Origin: Enoplosus armatus
Lineage: Eukaryota > Chordata > Actinopteri > Centrarchiformes > Enoplosidae
Length of the DNA stretch: 64,000 nucleotides
Reading direction: 5' to 3'
NCBI RefSeq assembly: GCF_043641665.1
Contig: NC_092186.1
Location: 24,305,001 to 24,369,000 of the forward strand
The notes beneath the pieces are model-generated. The model was given only the letters and a program-made list of their open reading frames with translations, was not told the origin of the DNA and did no database searches. The position numbers and the translations under genes are program-made. Shown here in pieces: positions 31,927 through 61,805 of this stretch (position 1 is the stretch's first letter; every line of letters starts with the position of its first letter).

Positions 31927-32491
31927 GGGCTAAGATGCACGCGATTTGATTTATTTGTTTTCTGACTATTCATGCTTTTTCTTACGAAATATACTGGATA
32001 CTTTGATCACCTCAACTAAAAATCCTTCAAATAAAAACAGCAGTACATGAAGGAAAACACTCATTTGACTTAATAATTAATGCATTAATCTGAATGAGTA
32101 TGGAGTTTAAATAAGATACTGATATCAAAATGCCCATTTAGTCGTCTTTTAATCACACTGGCATGTCTTTTACTCTCCAGTAGGAACCGACGGGCTTGGA
32201 AACCGAGAGCCACAGACAGGGTGGGGAGCACCGATAGTATTGAGAAAAACTAACACGTTGTTGGTTACGGTCCTTTCGTGGGATTTGTTGACAATGAAGA
32301 AATGCAGAATAACACCGGCCTTATCCTTTCAAAACGTCCAGCTTCAGCTGTGAAAGGACACAAAATAGCCAAAAGACTAAACTCCTGTAACAATGTCCAG
32401 TGTGGAGACGGTCTATCTCTACCAAGGCTGTGTAAGTGTAATTCCACCTTTAGTGTGATGGCACGTATAACACAGAAAAACAAATGTGCAT

Positions 32492-32607
<116 letters not shown>

Positions 32608-32864
32608 TAATCAGACAGAAATAAAAACAGAAAGAAATCAGAACATCGTCAAATTACGTCGACACATGAACCCAAAGAGCTTAAAATCAGGGAGTTTAAA
32701 CGTCTCCAGTTTAAAAAAAACAAAAAAAAAAACACATCAAATTAATTGAAAGAATGAGTAAAAATAAAAATTAATTGTTTCTAATATATTACTTAAACAC
32801 TTTGATCAATAAAGAGGTGGTGTAGCCTGGACATGGGGCTCAAAACAGCAGTGAAGACATCTTT

Positions 32865-32870
32865 CACACA

Positions 32871-32922
<52 letters not shown>
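32865..32922. repeat. CA microsatellite with one TA interruption
   Basis: (CA)n, 58 bp, about 330 bases downstream of the fnbp1l stop. Confidence 0.96.
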
Positions 32923-32923
<1 letters not shown>

Positions 32924-33248
32924 CAAAACGCCTCATGTACAATATACCAATCACTCAAACACCATCACATTCAAGGTTTTTTTTCCTATTCGTCTTTTTG
33001 TTCAGACACTCACCTCTGGAACATCAGTCCCACAGATATGAGAGGAGGATGAGGACGAGTGATTACAGGGTTAGAGGAACAAACAGGAGGAGGGTGGAGG
33101 GACAGGATGGAAGTCAGAAAAAGGGGAAAACAGATGAATGTCCATGCAGGTGTTCAGATGTCTTTTTGCTTCCTTTCGTAGTGTTATTTTTGAGGGACAG
33201 AAAGCAGAGATGGAGAGGATGACAGACGGGTGAGAGGACACAGTAGCT

Positions 33249-48948
<15,700 letters not shown>

Positions 48949-49293
48949 CTAAAGAAAGAACATGGGGGGCAGGGGAGGAGAGACAAGAGAGGAGTACTTT
49001 TAATTCAGATTAAGGGCAACAAAAAACAAAAACACAAACTTTTTGCACATGATGAACACATCTGAAGGGATTGAGCAGATAAGAAGAGAATGACTGGAGG
49101 CGCCTTGGCAGCAGGATGGAAAACGCTCTTCATCTCTCCGACACGAGGGGGTTAAAATTCAGGGCTACGTGACTCAGCAGTCTGTCTGCCCGGATATAAG
49201 TCTGTTCTTATTCATGCAAATAAAACACACATGTCCTGATGCCAGTGACTCAGCGGTAAGAGTGTTTCTCGTCTGCCGTGTACACATCACACA

Positions 49294-49294
<1 letters not shown>

Positions 49295-49369
<75 letters not shown>
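49295..49369. repeat. CA microsatellite, 75 bp
   Basis: Perfect (CA)n in fnbp1l intron 1. Confidence 0.97.
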
Positions 49370-49371
<2 letters not shown>

Positions 49372-50341
49372 ACGTCTCAAACCAGATTTAAACCCACACA
49401 TGGAGCAGATACTGTAATCCAGAACCAGTGAGCATACATCCAGCTGCACATTCGATTCATGCATGGCTACAAGGAGTCAAAATGATGATCAATATGAGGA
49501 TTAAGTATTGCCGAGATGGAAAATGAGCTCCCTCAATAAAGTCCATGATCCAAACAAAGTATACATGTATGCCAAAAGATAAAGAAAAGACCGGAAATAA
49601 AAACACTGTCCTCTCTCTACACTCACGGTTTTCCTTCCCTTCTTCGTCAGACGTCATTGATCAGCGGTCCCGTCTGAGAAGGACGCGGTCTGAGTGATAT
49701 TTCAAGTTATTCTTATTTCTATTCCAGTAACAACATCATGACTTTCGGTAACGTATGATCCCATCACAATTTAGTGAATCAGTTATGTATACGTGATGTC
49801 AAGACATCTGTACCCTGTGTGTGTGTGTCCAATGACCCACTACAGTCTCATAAAATCCTGTGGGAAGCACTGTACAGAGCCCCCCCCATAACAAATCCCT
49901 GGTAATAGTTGACTAATGTATGTAACCCTGCCACCGCAGGTACAGTGGTTACATAACCTTCTAAACGATTTAGGGCAGGCAGTGATATTTGGGCACAACG
50001 ATGAAAAAAAGAACGGCTGTCAACAAGTGCCGCTCGGTTTCCTTAGTTTGTTGACTAAATTGAAAAGAATCAGATCACATACGTGAACGTTACATCACAA
50101 GAATGCGGAAAACCAAGTTTTATCAGGCCTAACACAGAAGAGATTTTTCTAAAACTTTTATTCATTCAGGGTAGGTTCACGTTCTACACTCGGACACACC
50201 GCCACCTGGAACCTGCCCAGCAGTCTCCGTTAACACAGGTGGAGAGAAGCCATTTACCTATTATGTTTAACTGTGGACGCTGACATCATGATAGCCATTA
50301 AGTGTGCTGCCCTAGCTACCACTCTGTATGCTTCTCTCTGC

Positions 50342-50378
<37 letters not shown>

Positions 50379-50624
50379 AACACAAACCAAGGCCTGGACT
50401 GGAGCAAATAAGGGTCGCCAAGGGAAATACGAGACAGCTGACCTCCTTCTTTGCTCGGTTATCGTTTTCTTCAAATACAAAGACAGCAGGGACGCTTTCA
50501 AACAGCAGTGCCAAGCAGCATTGTGTCTTTTGCCTTTAGTCACTTTATTGTGACAGAGAGCACAACCTGCTAGTAGGGGTGAGTAGATGAGCAATTCTGT
50601 CTAGAAAGTGTGTTTAAGCAGGGC

Positions 50625-50710
50625 CAAATCCTTGATCCTCGGTCCCCGGTGTAGCATTTAGCCTGCTCAAGTGTCCTTGAGCAAGACACTGAATCCCCAC
50701 AAACAACACA
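50625..50710 (+). repeat. Dispersed fish repeat fragment (CCTTGAGCAAGACACTGAA)
   Basis: Contains TGTCCTTGAGCAAGACACTG followed by AATCCCC, a short module frequently met in fish genomes. In fnbp1l intron 1. Confidence 0.5.
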
Positions 50711-53280
50711 GTTCAAGTCTTGGTGTCTTGGTACAGTCGCTTTGTTTCTGTAACTGGTATTGTTGTATGATATTCATATCACAGGATACTTTATCATACT
50801 CCAGCGTCAGAAATGAGCTAAATATAGCCCGGCAGATACTGGATTGTGAAAGCCAAAACTGATGACGACATTTGGAAGTAAACAAACCATCTTGATTTGG
50901 GTCCCTATATCAGCCTGGCCAATACATCGGTCATGCTCTCGCGCCCTCAGCTCAGGGTTGAATATTAAGAATGGCCCAGTTTGCATTCGCTCATTTATTA
51001 GTGCCATTTTTTGCAATTGAATGACATAATTCTCATATTTTCCTCAGAGAGACAATCAGAATTTAGTAGAGAAGAATGGCAACAAAGGTGAATGAGATCG
51101 ATGCAGCTGTAGCTAAATGTTGGAAGTCCAGGCACAGAATTGGCACCTCTTAAGTCAACATATTTCAACATATTCTGATCAATGTGGAAAAACTTAAAGT
51201 TAGCTTACAGGTCAACTTAAAAAAAAAAAAAAAAACACTATCAGCAGGACAGATGCATCACTCTGATTGGTCTGATTGGTTAGGGCAAAACTAAACAAAA
51301 TACCTTCCAACAAGAAATTGGCTATCATGAGCACAATGTCAGGCCGAATGAATAAATGAACTAATTTGCAATTCAGTTCATTGGCCTAATGTTTTCCTGT
51401 GAAACCACAGCACATCGAGGTCCACCATAAGTGATTCATTGAAGCCTGTAACTCGGGGTCAGATTTCCACTGAGATCTGCAGGGGAACGTTTGACTCAAA
51501 AGCACAAAACAAGAGAACGCCTGCAGCCGTCGGTTGAAAGAAAAGGCTGGCTAAATGAAACCACTGACACGAACAAAAAGGACCCCAGCATGTTAAAAAC
51601 AAAACCAGTGGCGGGGTGAAACAGGGACTGGCAGAGTAAACGGCATCCACTGGTCTCCGCGAGGCCTGCTGTCCGGTTTTCTTCGGCGAGAAAGAAGCTG
51701 AAAAAGATCTCAGTGGTGCAAACAAGTGCCACGTGTCTAGCTGAGCATACTTTGCACACAAAGGCTTAGCTCGAAAAGATGCAGCCAAGATGTAAAACAG
51801 CAACAAAGATAACAAGCTGCTCTGCAGGATTTTACACACAAACATTTCAGGTTGGTGTTTTTTTGTGTGCTTTTTCTGCCATCATCATCTGCATCCTGCC
51901 TGTCTGGTTGCCTCTGGAAAATGCCTACAAGCCCGTCCACCTCCTTTTAGCCAGTGTGTCTGTCTGTGGTTGCGTCAGCCTGTGTGACGGTGTCTATGAA
52001 TAAGTAATAAGAGTATGAGCTCATCCTGTAGTTTGTGGCAAGCCTAGCGCAGACCGGCTCACTGGGGAAATGACAACATCTTTGGGCTCTGGGTCTCTCA
52101 GCTCACAGGAGAAGTGGTGGGAGGCTGAAAATAATGAGGATGGTTTAAGGAGAGCTGACTGCATCTGTGAGCCTGCACCCAGTCACCAGCGCTGCCGCAG
52201 CACCTGCTCTATAACTGATCTAGTATCTTATTTTGTCTTGCATTCAGGCCTTCCACTCTGGTAGAACATCAAGAGGCCAGTGGCTGCTAATCTGCTAATG
52301 ATAGAATAGCTGCCCAATATATTCCCATCTCATTGCTAGGTTAGTGAGGCAAGTGTACAACAGAGGTTATACACAGGTTATTAAAACTTGCTCAATCCGG
52401 CTCAATCATGTAGCCTAAATTTCAGCATAATCAAATAAGCCTAGTGCTTTATATGTTTGTGGTTCTAGTGTTTGCAATTCATAAAAAAAAAAAAGGTTGC
52501 CAATAACCAAACAATCTACATTCATGAATAAAAAATACACTACAATGTGAGTAAAATACATCTACTTAGTTAATCACTTGGTTGTTTATTGACCAGAGTG
52601 CATAGATAAATATGAGCTAATAAAAGGAAACTCTTGCCACTAACAAACTTGTTATGTACAAAATAAATGACAAATATTAAAACGCTGAATATAGCCACAC
52701 TACAAGTTCAGCACCATTTTTCACCATTTTTTCTGAATTATGAGGGGGAAAAAAACACAGTGCGATATTAACAAATACCGACGTAAAAATACCAGACCTC
52801 ATATCAGCAGATCTGACGGCAACAGAGAGGCGCACCAATGGCCATGTTATCAGCAGCAGCAACACAACATCCTGTCACATAATCGTCACATCATCACAGG
52901 AACAATAACAAACAAAACAATAACACCGGACTCTCCGTCACAGCACGTTTGAGTAGTTGCACTGAACAGACGCAGCAATAGTTACAGTATACACTGATAT
53001 ATTTTTGGTCTGCACAACAAATGTCCCAACAAAATAAAACATGAAAATACATTTCATTATTGAAATGATGACATGACATGCTACATTTGTTGTATTATAA
53101 ATCACATAAGATGTTTCTGTCGGCATGGCACTGTGACCGGTGGACAACAACATTTGTTTCCATCTCGGAACCCCCACAAACCCAAAAACGGGTCGCAGGT
53201 CTACTTCTGTTGCGTTTCTCACCAACACGCCGCTGCCCTGTTGTAATGAGCTTCAATCTCAGGGTGAGAAAATAAATTAG

Positions 53281-53490
53281 TCATTTAGCTTCCAGACGAG
53301 GGGAGCTAAAGACTAGAAATGGTCTTCTGTGCACCCCGATAACCAATCGGATGGCTAGACAGCCCCTCCCGAGCCAATCAGGGAGCCAGACGGCCTGTGT
53401 GCATTCCACGGGAGAGGGGAGGTTAATTAGCATAGAAAATGCTGCTAGGACAAAAGACTAATTACACACAGTGGCATTCCAGAGCAGAGT
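53281..53490. promoter_or_regulatory. Candidate regulatory element in fnbp1l intron 1
   Basis: Non-repetitive block with two CCAAT motifs (53343-53347, 53374-53378), a CCCCTCCC box between them, two GCATTCCA (TEAD-type) motifs at 53401-53408 and 53474-53481, and homeodomain-type TTAATTA/CTAATTA cores at 53423-53428 and 53458-53464. Dense motif content outside repeats is the only evidence; function is inferred. Confidence 0.35.

Positions 53491-53493
<3 letters not shown>

Positions 53494-53552
<59 letters not shown>
53494..53552. repeat. CA microsatellite, 59 bp
   Basis: Perfect (CA)n directly beside the candidate regulatory block at 53281-53490. Confidence 0.97.
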
Positions 53553-53557
<5 letters not shown>

Positions 53558-53644
53558 CACCCACACATGGCAGAGACTGGGTGGGAAATGTCAACTTGTC
53601 TGAAACACTGGCATCACTATGAAGACCCCCAGGCTCCGTCTGCA

Positions 53645-53681
<37 letters not shown>

Positions 53682-56007
53682 TACTGGGTCTATCTGTGTT
53701 CATCTTCCTCGAAAACAACCAGAAAAAGAAGGTATTTTCCAAGAATGTGATGGGGGAGAGGATTTGTGTGTGTGTGTGTGTGTGCGTGTGTGTGTGTGTT
53801 GGAGGTTGAAGAGGGAGTGTGAGGAAGGAGACGAGTGGTATTCGGAGAGGGATTTTGAGAGGGGAGGTAAGAAAAACAAGGAGGAAAGTAGGAAGAAAAT
53901 TGGACAGGAGAACAGGCCTGCATCTGTGTGTGTGTGTGTGTGAGATAAACACTATTTAGGTCTAAGTCTGCATATCAGCACTCAAATTCCTTTGCTAAAC
54001 AACAATCTTAAAGCATTACAATGACAAAAATAACTCAATTTCTGGGAAACCAGTTAAGAAATTGGGTTTTTGGCTTGTCCAGCAATTCAAATACATGACA
54101 AATCAAAGCACTGCTCACTGATTTGCAACGTTGCCCACAATGGCCCAATAAATCCAGAGGAGGATATACACACATGCTTTGTGTTTTCCTTGCTGAAAGC
54201 ATCTGGATTTAAATAAATTTGTAGCTAAATGGTTGTTGTGTTGAAAAGTCTCCAATTGCCATCTATGGGCAAAACAGACAGGAGCAAACCCCCCCCCCCC
54301 CCAGCCAGCCAGCCAGTCAGCTTCTTGAACAGGTTTACAAGCGCTCTGTTGAAGGTTTCAGCCTTAATATTACTGCATTTTGATCACCGATTCCCCGGAG
54401 AGCTTTCAATAGAGAGCCCTCCTATCCCATTAGCCTAATTCTGTGTGTTGACGAAGGCTCAACGTGTATAAGTACTGGCAGCTCTTCACCTTCCTTTGCT
54501 GCAGTTCCCTGGTGTCAAACCATTAAAACAGCAGTTAAAATGCACAAATCGAGCTTTAGACCTACTTCTAACCTGAAGTAGAAAACCTAACCTAAAGTAA
54601 CCTGAGCTAAGCTACGGTCAGTGACTGTCACCCTAGATGTCATGTGGCTAGTTCAAAAATGTATAACCGTTTCACAAAGCTGACAACAGGCATCGCACTG
54701 GAAAACGTGCAGCTGAACAACGTGTGAAAGTCAGTGCAGTTTTCTCTGTTTAACATAATCAGTTGCTCTGCTGTGTTGCACTTGCAATCCAGACTCACAT
54801 ATACACATTTCTTTGTAGCTCTGTTAAACGTCTTATGTTGCCTATTTAATACCTGTTAAATGTGGCACCCAACCTGACATGAACCACTTTTGCAGCAGCG
54901 TTGGTAATTGAATTGCTTCAGTGTTAAGATCAGCTCTGAACTAGCTGTTTAAACTACTTTACGCCCTGTAAACACACACCTCGATTACTCTATTTGTTCT
55001 GCCTTGCAGGAGCTATATTCATGTTTTGTTTTGGTGTTTCCTGTACCCTGCAGAAATAGAAACGACTGCATGTCTGTGGACCAAGCTAGCTATATACACA
55101 CACAAACCTCAGAGGAAATATGTGATTCATAGTTGTCCAAATTACAGATCATTTTAGGGGATTAAAATGAATCGGAGAGCGAGTCTCGGGGCTCGCAGTC
55201 AGCTCTGAGTCAGTGAGCTGCTTCATTCCCTGCAGACAGTCACTCTATGACTCCATGTTTGGCTCCATTCACATTGATCATTAAAACGTAATCATACTTC
55301 TTTGGTTATGTGTGCGTCCCAGAGCACAGCAATGGACTAAAGTTGGTCAGTTATTGTCAAATCAGGCGATACGCGTGTTTACGTCAGTTGAAACGGTTCA
55401 GCTGAGGGGAATAAGTGAGTGTTGCTTCCTCTTATGTGACTGCTGCAGCTTTAGTTTCCCAGTCTGTGTATTGTTTACTGTTGAGTTGGATGATTATATC
55501 AAACAGAGTGCACTGATTTACACCTCGCTACCAGCCGCGCAGTAGATACAGTGGAAACCTATTCATCCGTTTCAGATCACACTCTCAGATACTTTGCACC
55601 AGCACAAAGTCAAACTGCACGACTGAAATCCTTTTATTATTGTAATCTCTCCTGACACTCGCGGTGGAATGTGCACTTTTAGTTTCTAAACATGGGTGGA
55701 CCGGTCAAACTCTTCGTCCTTTCACCCGGGAGGTGACTTAGCAGCTCATCAAAAAAGACAGACTCTTTCCTAAAACCCAGAAGGACAAAAACATCGCGAC
55801 TACAAATAAATGCCTTGAACACAAGACATTTCAACACTGAAACTGACCGGCAACTGGAAAGCTGTAACAGATGTCAACGATGGTCCACAGCATGTTTTCC
55901 CTTTTGCAACTGGGCTGAAACAGAGATGGCAAACATGCTAGCAACAGAGTAGGATGTCCATCTTCTGGTCTGTATTTTTAGAAGTAAAAAATGTATGCCA
56001 CTCTGGT

Positions 56008-56290
56008 CTAGAGCTGAAACGATTAGTCGGTTAATTAAATGATCGAAAGAAGATTAATCAGAAACAATTTTATCAAGCAAAAATGCTAAACGTTCTCTAG
56101 TTTCAGCTTCTTAAACTTGAGGATTTGCTGTTTTTTTTCTGACTTTATATCATTGCAAATGGAATATCCTTAGGAACAAGCAACTTGAGGACATTACCTC
56201 GGAAATTGTGACGGACATTTTCACTATTTTTTGACCTTTGAAAGACCAAACAATTAATCAAGAATATAGAATAATTGTTAGTCAAACTAA
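56008..56290 (+). repeat. Dispersed repeat, GGGCTGCAACTAA family
   Basis: Starts AGAGCTGAAACGATTAGTCG and ends near AAACAATTAATCAAG and ATAATTGTTAG. Diverged copy of the family at 14981-15301. Confidence 0.6.
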
Positions 56291-57840
56291 GATTCGATAC
56301 ATGTCTGTTTGAAGGCGAGTTTCAACTGGCTGGCTGATTGTTTTCCTCAAGCTCGAGGGCCATCTTTGAATGAACACAGACTAGACCCGTCACGAGGTGT
56401 CTGTGTCCGAGTCCGAAGATGAGTTGGTCAACCATTAATCCAACCCTGCAGCAGTGGACTCCGTTCCACTAAATAACCACTACAGTGGGGCTATTATCTC
56501 TGCAAGAGTCGGCCAGCGAGCTACGCTCATATACTGATATTTACAGAACAAAACTGAACGCGTTTTCGACAGTTCTGTGGAGAAAACGTTATGTATGCAG
56601 GTACAGGAGGACAAAAGACCGAAATGTCATTTCAAAGAAGTTGCTGGCCTCTACAACACAGCTATAAAGTCAGTGACAGTCACGCCAGTCAGAAGGTAGT
56701 CAACGCATTGCAAGTATGTTGCTGACTGTGGAAAGAATGACACCTGGCTGGCGACAAGAGAAGGGGGAGAAATGAGAGAGACGCACAGTGCATGTGTGTG
56801 TGTCATGTGTTGACAATAAACATGGATGACACTGACTCCATCATCTGACCTCCTAAACCACAATAAACACTCTGTTGCTGCAGCCAGCCATGCGTACACC
56901 CCGTCTCTCTATCGGTTTTTCTTTCATACAAACACAACCATTAAACAATTCTGCATATTTAGGCCAATGTGCTTCACAATGTGGAAAGACAACGTTATTG
57001 TGCTTCAACTAAAATCCACCTTGTCTGCTTTACCCTTAGATCAGCTTTTGACATCATTTGTGTGTGACATTAGCGGGGAAAATCAGGTAATTTTGCTTGG
57101 ATTTCTAGCACGTCATGGACTTTTATGACGAATTATATTATTTCACTTACATGAAACGAGTGGACATGTTGCTGGCTACTGGGTTCAACTTCACAATTCA
57201 CACACACACACACACACACACGGAGCGATGTGACATTCCCAAAAATACAACAGCAAAAAAAAAAAAAAAACGCCAACAAGTAAGTACTGTAGAGCACTGT
57301 GACGACACATAATTTAAGTCTCTAAAGGACGGGACACACAGTAGGCCATGGGCGCAAAACCTGACAAATCAGGCAGCCTGGTGTGCCAAGGACAACACAA
57401 ACGTTGGCAACTGAGGAAGCTCTGAAGTGGGTTGTGTGTCTTGTAACAGCTGGAGGACAACGGCTGGCCTGGAAACACAAAAGCCTTGGCTTGGATGCAA
57501 CAAGTATCATGAAGATTTTACACATTAAAACTCTCTCTGTCTATTGGTCTAGTGTGTTGTTATGCGTCATAAGCAAAGGAATCCACGTAAATGTGCACCA
57601 GCACGAAACTCCACAAGATCAAGCATCACATGTAGCTTTGCACGGAGCGACCCACAAGGATCGCCTCGTCACGTTTGCTCCAATGACATTCATTGAGAGG
57701 AGCAGACATTTCCTGCATGAAAAGCATGTTAAATACAGACAGCAGAAATAATTGGTGCATCACTGAAGCAATACTCCGTCCACCGACACCCATTCCCAAA
57801 AACCGGGGTTCGACTCCAGGCCATTCCCGCTATATTTACT

Positions 57841-57880
<40 letters not shown>

Positions 57881-58018
57881 ATACACACGCCTGGGCACTC
57901 CTGTCTGTGGCTAGCTCGTCAGGTTTCATTGCAACCCGATCCCCTCTATTGTCTTGCTCTCCTGCTGCTTCACATACACAACCTGACAGACTGGTTAGGC
58001 GAGAGAGCGACAGAGAGA

Positions 58019-58054
<36 letters not shown>

Positions 58055-59048
58055 TGATTGGATATCGAGATGGATATCAATCTAATCCAGATATAATCAT
58101 GCCCTAGCAAGCACAAGACACAGCCCATTTTCAACACTTAATCATTTTACCAACACATGCTTGCTCCATGACTCATGTCAGCTGAAAAGTAGCTGAAATG
58201 ATGAGGTCAGGGGGAGATGTTGGCGTCAAATCACATTGGTTTCGTCGGAGGAGACGAGAAGTAATGCTGTCGATTTCTCTGCTTTGAAAAAGCGCCGCAC
58301 ACTGGCCCTGAGCTCACTTGGCTGACTGGTCTGTTATGTTGCAAACATGTTGTTGGTCAACTTCAATTGCTTTGGTCGGCCCACTATGTCTCTCCGTCTC
58401 TTTCTAGTAAAGAAGTCCAACAGTTGAAATGCAAATGTCTGCCTCTGTCCAAAGACCAAAAGCCAACAAAGTTATCCAGCCAGTCGTCCTCGTCCTCCAA
58501 CCTTGATTTGCAAGTCGGTGAAATCTGAGAGCTGCGCGTCCTCTCAGGTTGAATCATCATACTGGGTTGTTTATGGTAGAGAAGTGCAAATCTTTTGAGT
58601 TCGGAACATAAACAACATATAAATGGTGAACATGGTGGTTCTTTTGGACCGAATTCTTAGGGATCTTTTTGCTCAATAATCTTTTAACAAAGATTATTAT
58701 TAGTGAGTGTATGTAGCTGCTGCCAAAACTAATCCATGTTACATACACACTTATAAGGTAAAGGGCAGTCTTCATACTAACACTGTCTCAATAATACAAT
58801 TCTTAACTTAGGCACAATACAATATAAAGTACCAATATTCATGCGCAATGACTAGGCTGGGCGGCTACACAAAGACACACACAGGATGGCTAATTTCGGC
58901 ACAATCAGTTTCCGTGGTGGTCCACACTATTGACCACAGCGCTTCCTGTGTGTGTGCGTCCAATATGAAAGAACAGGATGTGATGATTACTGTATCTGTT
59001 CAACAATCCACTGAGCTGTGTCATCAGACCATATGTGCATGCCTGTGT

Positions 59049-59089
<41 letters not shown>

Positions 59090-59199
59090 CATCTCATTCA
59101 ACTCAGAAAGAAGCCACAGGATCTCTGATTTATCTTACCGCTGACTCAAGTACCCTAATCACAGCCGGGGGTTTGGCATGAGGATCCCAGCTGTGTGAG

Positions 59200-59237
<38 letters not shown>

Positions 59238-59548
59238 GACCCTGACACCTTCTCCTCACAGTGTTCATGCTGGTTAATGCGGTTGACTGTAGGCTATGAC
59301 ACTTGGTTTGGGTGCTGACAGCTGGCACTATTTTTAGGTAATGAACGCATCACATCGGTTTTGGTCCATTTAACACTGACAATGAAAAATCCTCAAAGGA
59401 TCTATTTACTTGCCTCGATTCTGACCGCTTAACTTGTGACTAGCGCCAGCAAGTGTTTGGTAAAACGACGACATGTAAATGAGCACATTTTCATCTTTCA
59501 TGTGGAAAGTGACCGAGTGTACTTCAGACAGATCATGCCGAGATATGA

Positions 59549-59905
59549 AGGTTAAAAGGAACAGTTTGACATTTTGGGAAATACACTTATTCGCTTTCTT
59601 GCCGAGAGTTGGATGAGAAAATGAATACCACTCTCATATCTGCCTAGCTACAGCCAGCAGCCGGTTAGCTTAGCTTAGCACAGGTTGAAAACAGGGGGAC
59701 ACAGCTACGTACAAAACTGAAGTGTAAAAAATGAAGTTAAAATGAAACAAACTAGATATAACATGTTCATTAGTGAGCTTTAGAGGCGCTGGAAGGTGGA
59801 TTTTGCCACCTTTGGACAGAGCCAGGCTTTATGCTAAGCTAAGCTAACCGGCTAGTTAATAGTTAATAGACTCTCAGATACAGTAAGTTTTCAACAGATG
59901 GCAGT
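59549..59905 (+). repeat. Dispersed fish repeat (GTTAGCTTAGCTTAGCA family)
   Basis: Contains AACAGTTTGACATTTTGGGA, GGTTAGCTTAGCTTAGCACA and, inverted, GCTAAGCTAAGCTAACCGGC at 59835-59854. So a long hairpin is possible between the two TTAGCTTAGC arms. A partial copy is at 27771-27955 (GGCTTAGCATAAAGACAGAG, TAGCCTGGCTCTGTCCAAAG). Confidence 0.65.
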
Positions 59906-60589
59906 TCAAAAAATGATTATATGCCCTACAGATCTCGTTTTAAATCTTTGTGTTAAGTGGAAAAATCCCTCAAGAGTGCCCTTTATCTCTATTATGTCTC
60001 TTTTCCCTTATGTCCAGCGGAAATTCCCTTTAAATAGCTTGCATTAAGTCAAAAACTGCCCGCATCCAGTGGAAACGTCCCCACAGTTTAGTCTTGCCAC
60101 GGTATAAATGAGCATGTCGTTTCAGAGAAATGCCCTTTTACTTCCTGCAGGGAGCGACTGAGCATGACCGCCCTTATCATGTGACATGCTGACAGAGAAC
60201 CTCTGCACAGTCCATGTGCATGTTTTTCCTGTTGTCTGCGTGTTTAAGAGCGGAGAACACACACCACTGGCCAGCACAGTGTACTTCTCTGTGAATGTGT
60301 ATCAAAAGGGGTCTAACCATGAACTGCATATCGTATGACTAATACATTATAGGAGGCCAGAACTTGGGTGTACAACTACTACTGCTGCTGTCATCAGCTC
60401 AACCGCTGTAGTTTTACACAGCGTTTGAGCCAGGACTGTCTGGGACTCGGTTAAATGGCCAATTTAGTACTCTTCTAGGGGGGTCACTGATCCCTCCAAA
60501 GAGGACAATGAACAATACTGTGGAAACTGAACACCCACTGACAGCAACAAAACAATATGAAAATGATATCAGACATCAATATATTAAAT

Positions 60590-61055
60590 TGGCAGCATGG
60601 TGACATGCTTACAATGAGAGTGTTAATATGCTGATGCTTAGCAGGTATAATGTTCAACATGTTCACCATCTTAGTTTAGTGTGTTAGCATGCTAACATTT
60701 ATAATCTGCACGAGTACGGCCGAGGCTGATGGTAATGTCATTAGTGTTTGGTCATAATCCAAAATACACATTCAAATGTTGACCTGATGATGACGCCAGA
60801 TGAAAAGTCAGGGGATCACCCAAGTGATGGCAATTCATCCCCTGGGCACCACGGATATCTATTCAATGTCAAGGCGAGCCATCTCATAGTTGTCAAGACA
60901 ATGTAACTCAAAACCATAAAATGTCAATCTCATGGTGACGCCAGAGGAAAAGTCACCAAAGTCACTGGGATTCATCCTTTGGAGACAAATTTCACGACGA
61001 TCCACACAACAGTCGATGAGATAACTTCAGTCTGGTACAAAGAGGGTCATTGTTG
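60590..61055 (+). repeat. Dispersed fish repeat (GTTAGCATGCTAACATTT family)
   Basis: Contains GTTAGCATGCTAACATTTAT, GCCGAGGCTGATGGTAATGT, GACCTGATGATGACGCCAGA and GAAAAGTCAGGGGATCACC, a repeat I recognise as widespread in fish. The second half repeats the GACGCCAGA(T/G)GAAAAGTCA module. A reverse fragment occurs at about 2037-2190 (GACTTTTCCTCTAGCGCCAC). Confidence 0.65.
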
Positions 61056-61769
61056 CAATGGTGCAAACCCTGCTTACAGCAACTATCCTGGCCTCTAATG
61101 CTACTATGGCTGCTCGTATTATTTCTAGCTGGTGCCACTACCTTACCCAGCATTAACATCAGTTACTGCTGCTTCAACAGCGCTTCAGCGCGTCTTCAGC
61201 CACGGAGCATGGGCCCATAATGTGTTGCACTGTTTCTGTTGCGTACTCGTGAGTGACAATTTGCAAACATTAAGGGGGTTTAAATGAACAATGGCAGGTC
61301 TAGACTAGTAAAACACAAAGTAGTGTTTGTTAAAGGCTGCTTTGGGAGACAATAATGGGTCACAAAGTGGGTTTAAATTAGTTCACAAATGGCTGTAGAA
61401 ATCTGAACCCCCGTTTGAGACTACTGTTGTCCAAGTCTGCCATTTATAGTTGGCATTGGAGGCAAACTGACAAGCTGTCAAGAAAGGTCAGAAAAAGGAC
61501 TCTGAAAATAAAATAAGAAATCATTTACACTTCCATGTCTTTCATTTACAAAAAAAAAGACACAAAACTTTCCTAGTTTCTGGTAAACAAGAGAGATAAT
61601 AAACCAGCTCAGAGTCCGCCTGCTGCTCAGTGTGTTAACAACCCTTATTCTGCAATCTGACTACCTGACATATTATGGTCTGGGGTACCCACGGAAACCA
61701 GGGGGGTACACTGTGGACTTCATGGACAGGTTGCCTAGGTAACCAGAAACCCTCCATGCTGAGCAGCTA

Positions 61770-61805
<36 letters not shown>

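Noticed and set aside
57808..57830. tRNA B-box-like GGTTCGACTCC
   Set aside because: No A box at the right distance and no cloverleaf; perhaps a SINE remnant, but too little to call.
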